A stretch of 64,000 bases of DNA from Apostichopus japonicus (lineage: Eukaryota; Echinodermata; Holothuroidea; Aspidochirotida; Stichopodidae), in contig NC_092575.1 in assembly GCF_037975245.1 (NCBI RefSeq), positions 23,159,341 through 23,223,340 of the forward strand, in the 5' to 3' direction. Shown here piece by piece: positions 63,301 through 64,000 of this stretch. The notes beneath the pieces were generated by a model. The model did not search any database and was not told where the DNA came from. It saw nothing but the letters and a program-made list of their open reading frames with translations. The translations under genes were made by a program, and so were the position numbers. How positions within the stretch are numbered: the stretch's first letter is position 1; every line of letters begins with the position of its first letter.

Positions 63301-64000
63301 TAAAAAAAACTCCATGTAACACACACATCTGTCTCCCTAATCATTAACGTCACGTAACTGACATTTTTACTGCGATAGTCTTGTCAAAGCTTATCAAAAA
63401 AATTATTTCGTAATTCACGATTCTAGATTTTAGGACGGCTGGTTTGACATTTATCAGAGCGACCGTTAGCAATATTTCTTAAGAATGTGTCTTTTCATAG
63501 ACATCATAACCACAAAAAAAAAAAAATTAACCACGCATTCGCAAAAAAAAAACGACTGGTGAAGAATGGGCTATCTCTGTTCATACATAAATGTCGGTAA
63601 AACGTAACGGTTGATATCTGATTCTATGCAAATGCAACAAAATGGGAATATTTCCATACATTTTGTTTTGTAAGTTAGTTCTGTGGTCACATAGTACACG
63701 TTTTTCGAATATACGTTGCGATACATGATGAATTTTCATCAAGCTCTAACTCCAATCTATTAGTTACTGCTAAAGTGCCAATTTTCGACTTTAAGGTCTT
63801 GGAGATTATTTGGTACGCGTGTATGAAAAATATGGAGGAGCGGGGAAGGGGTGGGGGGATTTGTTGGTGGCTGGCGCAGATTTTGTTGGGCTATTGATTT
63901 ATATTATTCTTCCTTTAAGCATTTGTCACCTGTTAGGAATTACAAATGATTTCGAGTTGGTTTGCATCATGATTGATCTCTACAGTAAGGCCAAATATGT

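Larger units (their letters stand above)
57607..64000 (-). other. 5' intron/upstream region of the nicotinic receptor gene
   Basis: The preceding receptor exons should lie on this side, but no stretch with the expected ligand-domain N-terminal pattern (an RP motif followed by alternating V/L strand and Asp-Val before a phase 0 donor) was recognised. Only simple repeats and AT-rich DNA were seen. These include G17 at 60014-60030, a TA tract at 60339-60374 and C9 at 62512-62520. Confidence 0.5.

Overview
The window is eukaryotic nuclear DNA. It is AT-rich, with short open frames, long introns, many unrelated tandem arrays and several tRNA-derived short interspersed elements (SINEs). There are no bacterial-style genes, rRNA genes or CRISPR arrays. 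Two protein-coding genes can be supported. Their protein similarity and exon layout suggest an animal, and a marine invertebrate, perhaps a deuterostome such as an echinoderm, is my best inference. Species was not determined.

Region 1 (525-36312, + strand) is the 3' end of a TBL2-like gene (transducin beta-like 2, a WD40-repeat protein of the endoplasmic reticulum). Three coding exons (525-707, 29208-29394, 36267-36312) join in matching phases to give the last 138 residues and a stop codon. They are separated by introns of 28.5 kb and 6.9 kb. The 5' exons lie left of the window. The introns hold minisatellites (52-bp, 89-bp, about 125-bp, 19-bp and 3 x 220-bp units), SINEs, a Penelope-like relic and G-rich tracts. 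The start of the first exon and the end of the second have each been locally duplicated, copying a splice acceptor and a splice donor.

Region 2 (36.3-51.5 kb) is the gap between the two convergent genes. It holds a complete-looking reverse-strand SINE, a cluster of G/C homopolymers at 41-43 kb, one possible first coding exon (46154-46234), a 565-bp foldback element with long terminal inverted repeats, a tRNA-like sequence with intact Pol III boxes and an unusual ACA anticodon, and a very homogeneous 107-bp satellite of nine copies.

Region 3 (51518-57606, - strand) is most of a neuronal-type nicotinic acetylcholine receptor alpha subunit. Four exons of 45, 110, 1096 and 240 bp join in phase to 496 residues plus a stop. 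The 45-bp and 110-bp exons have the same lengths as exons 3 and 4 of vertebrate nicotinic receptor genes. The ligand-site aromatics, Cys-loop, vicinal cysteines, four membrane segments and cation-selective pore sequence are all present. The signal-peptide exon and the first ligand-domain exon were not found up to 64000.

The two genes show no functional link. No clearly new biological system was found. The points most worth a second look are the duplicated splice junctions of the TBL2-like gene, the pyrimidine-rich tandem arrays just upstream of receptor splice acceptors, the tRNA-like ACA locus, the foldback element, and a change in short-motif content near 37 kb.
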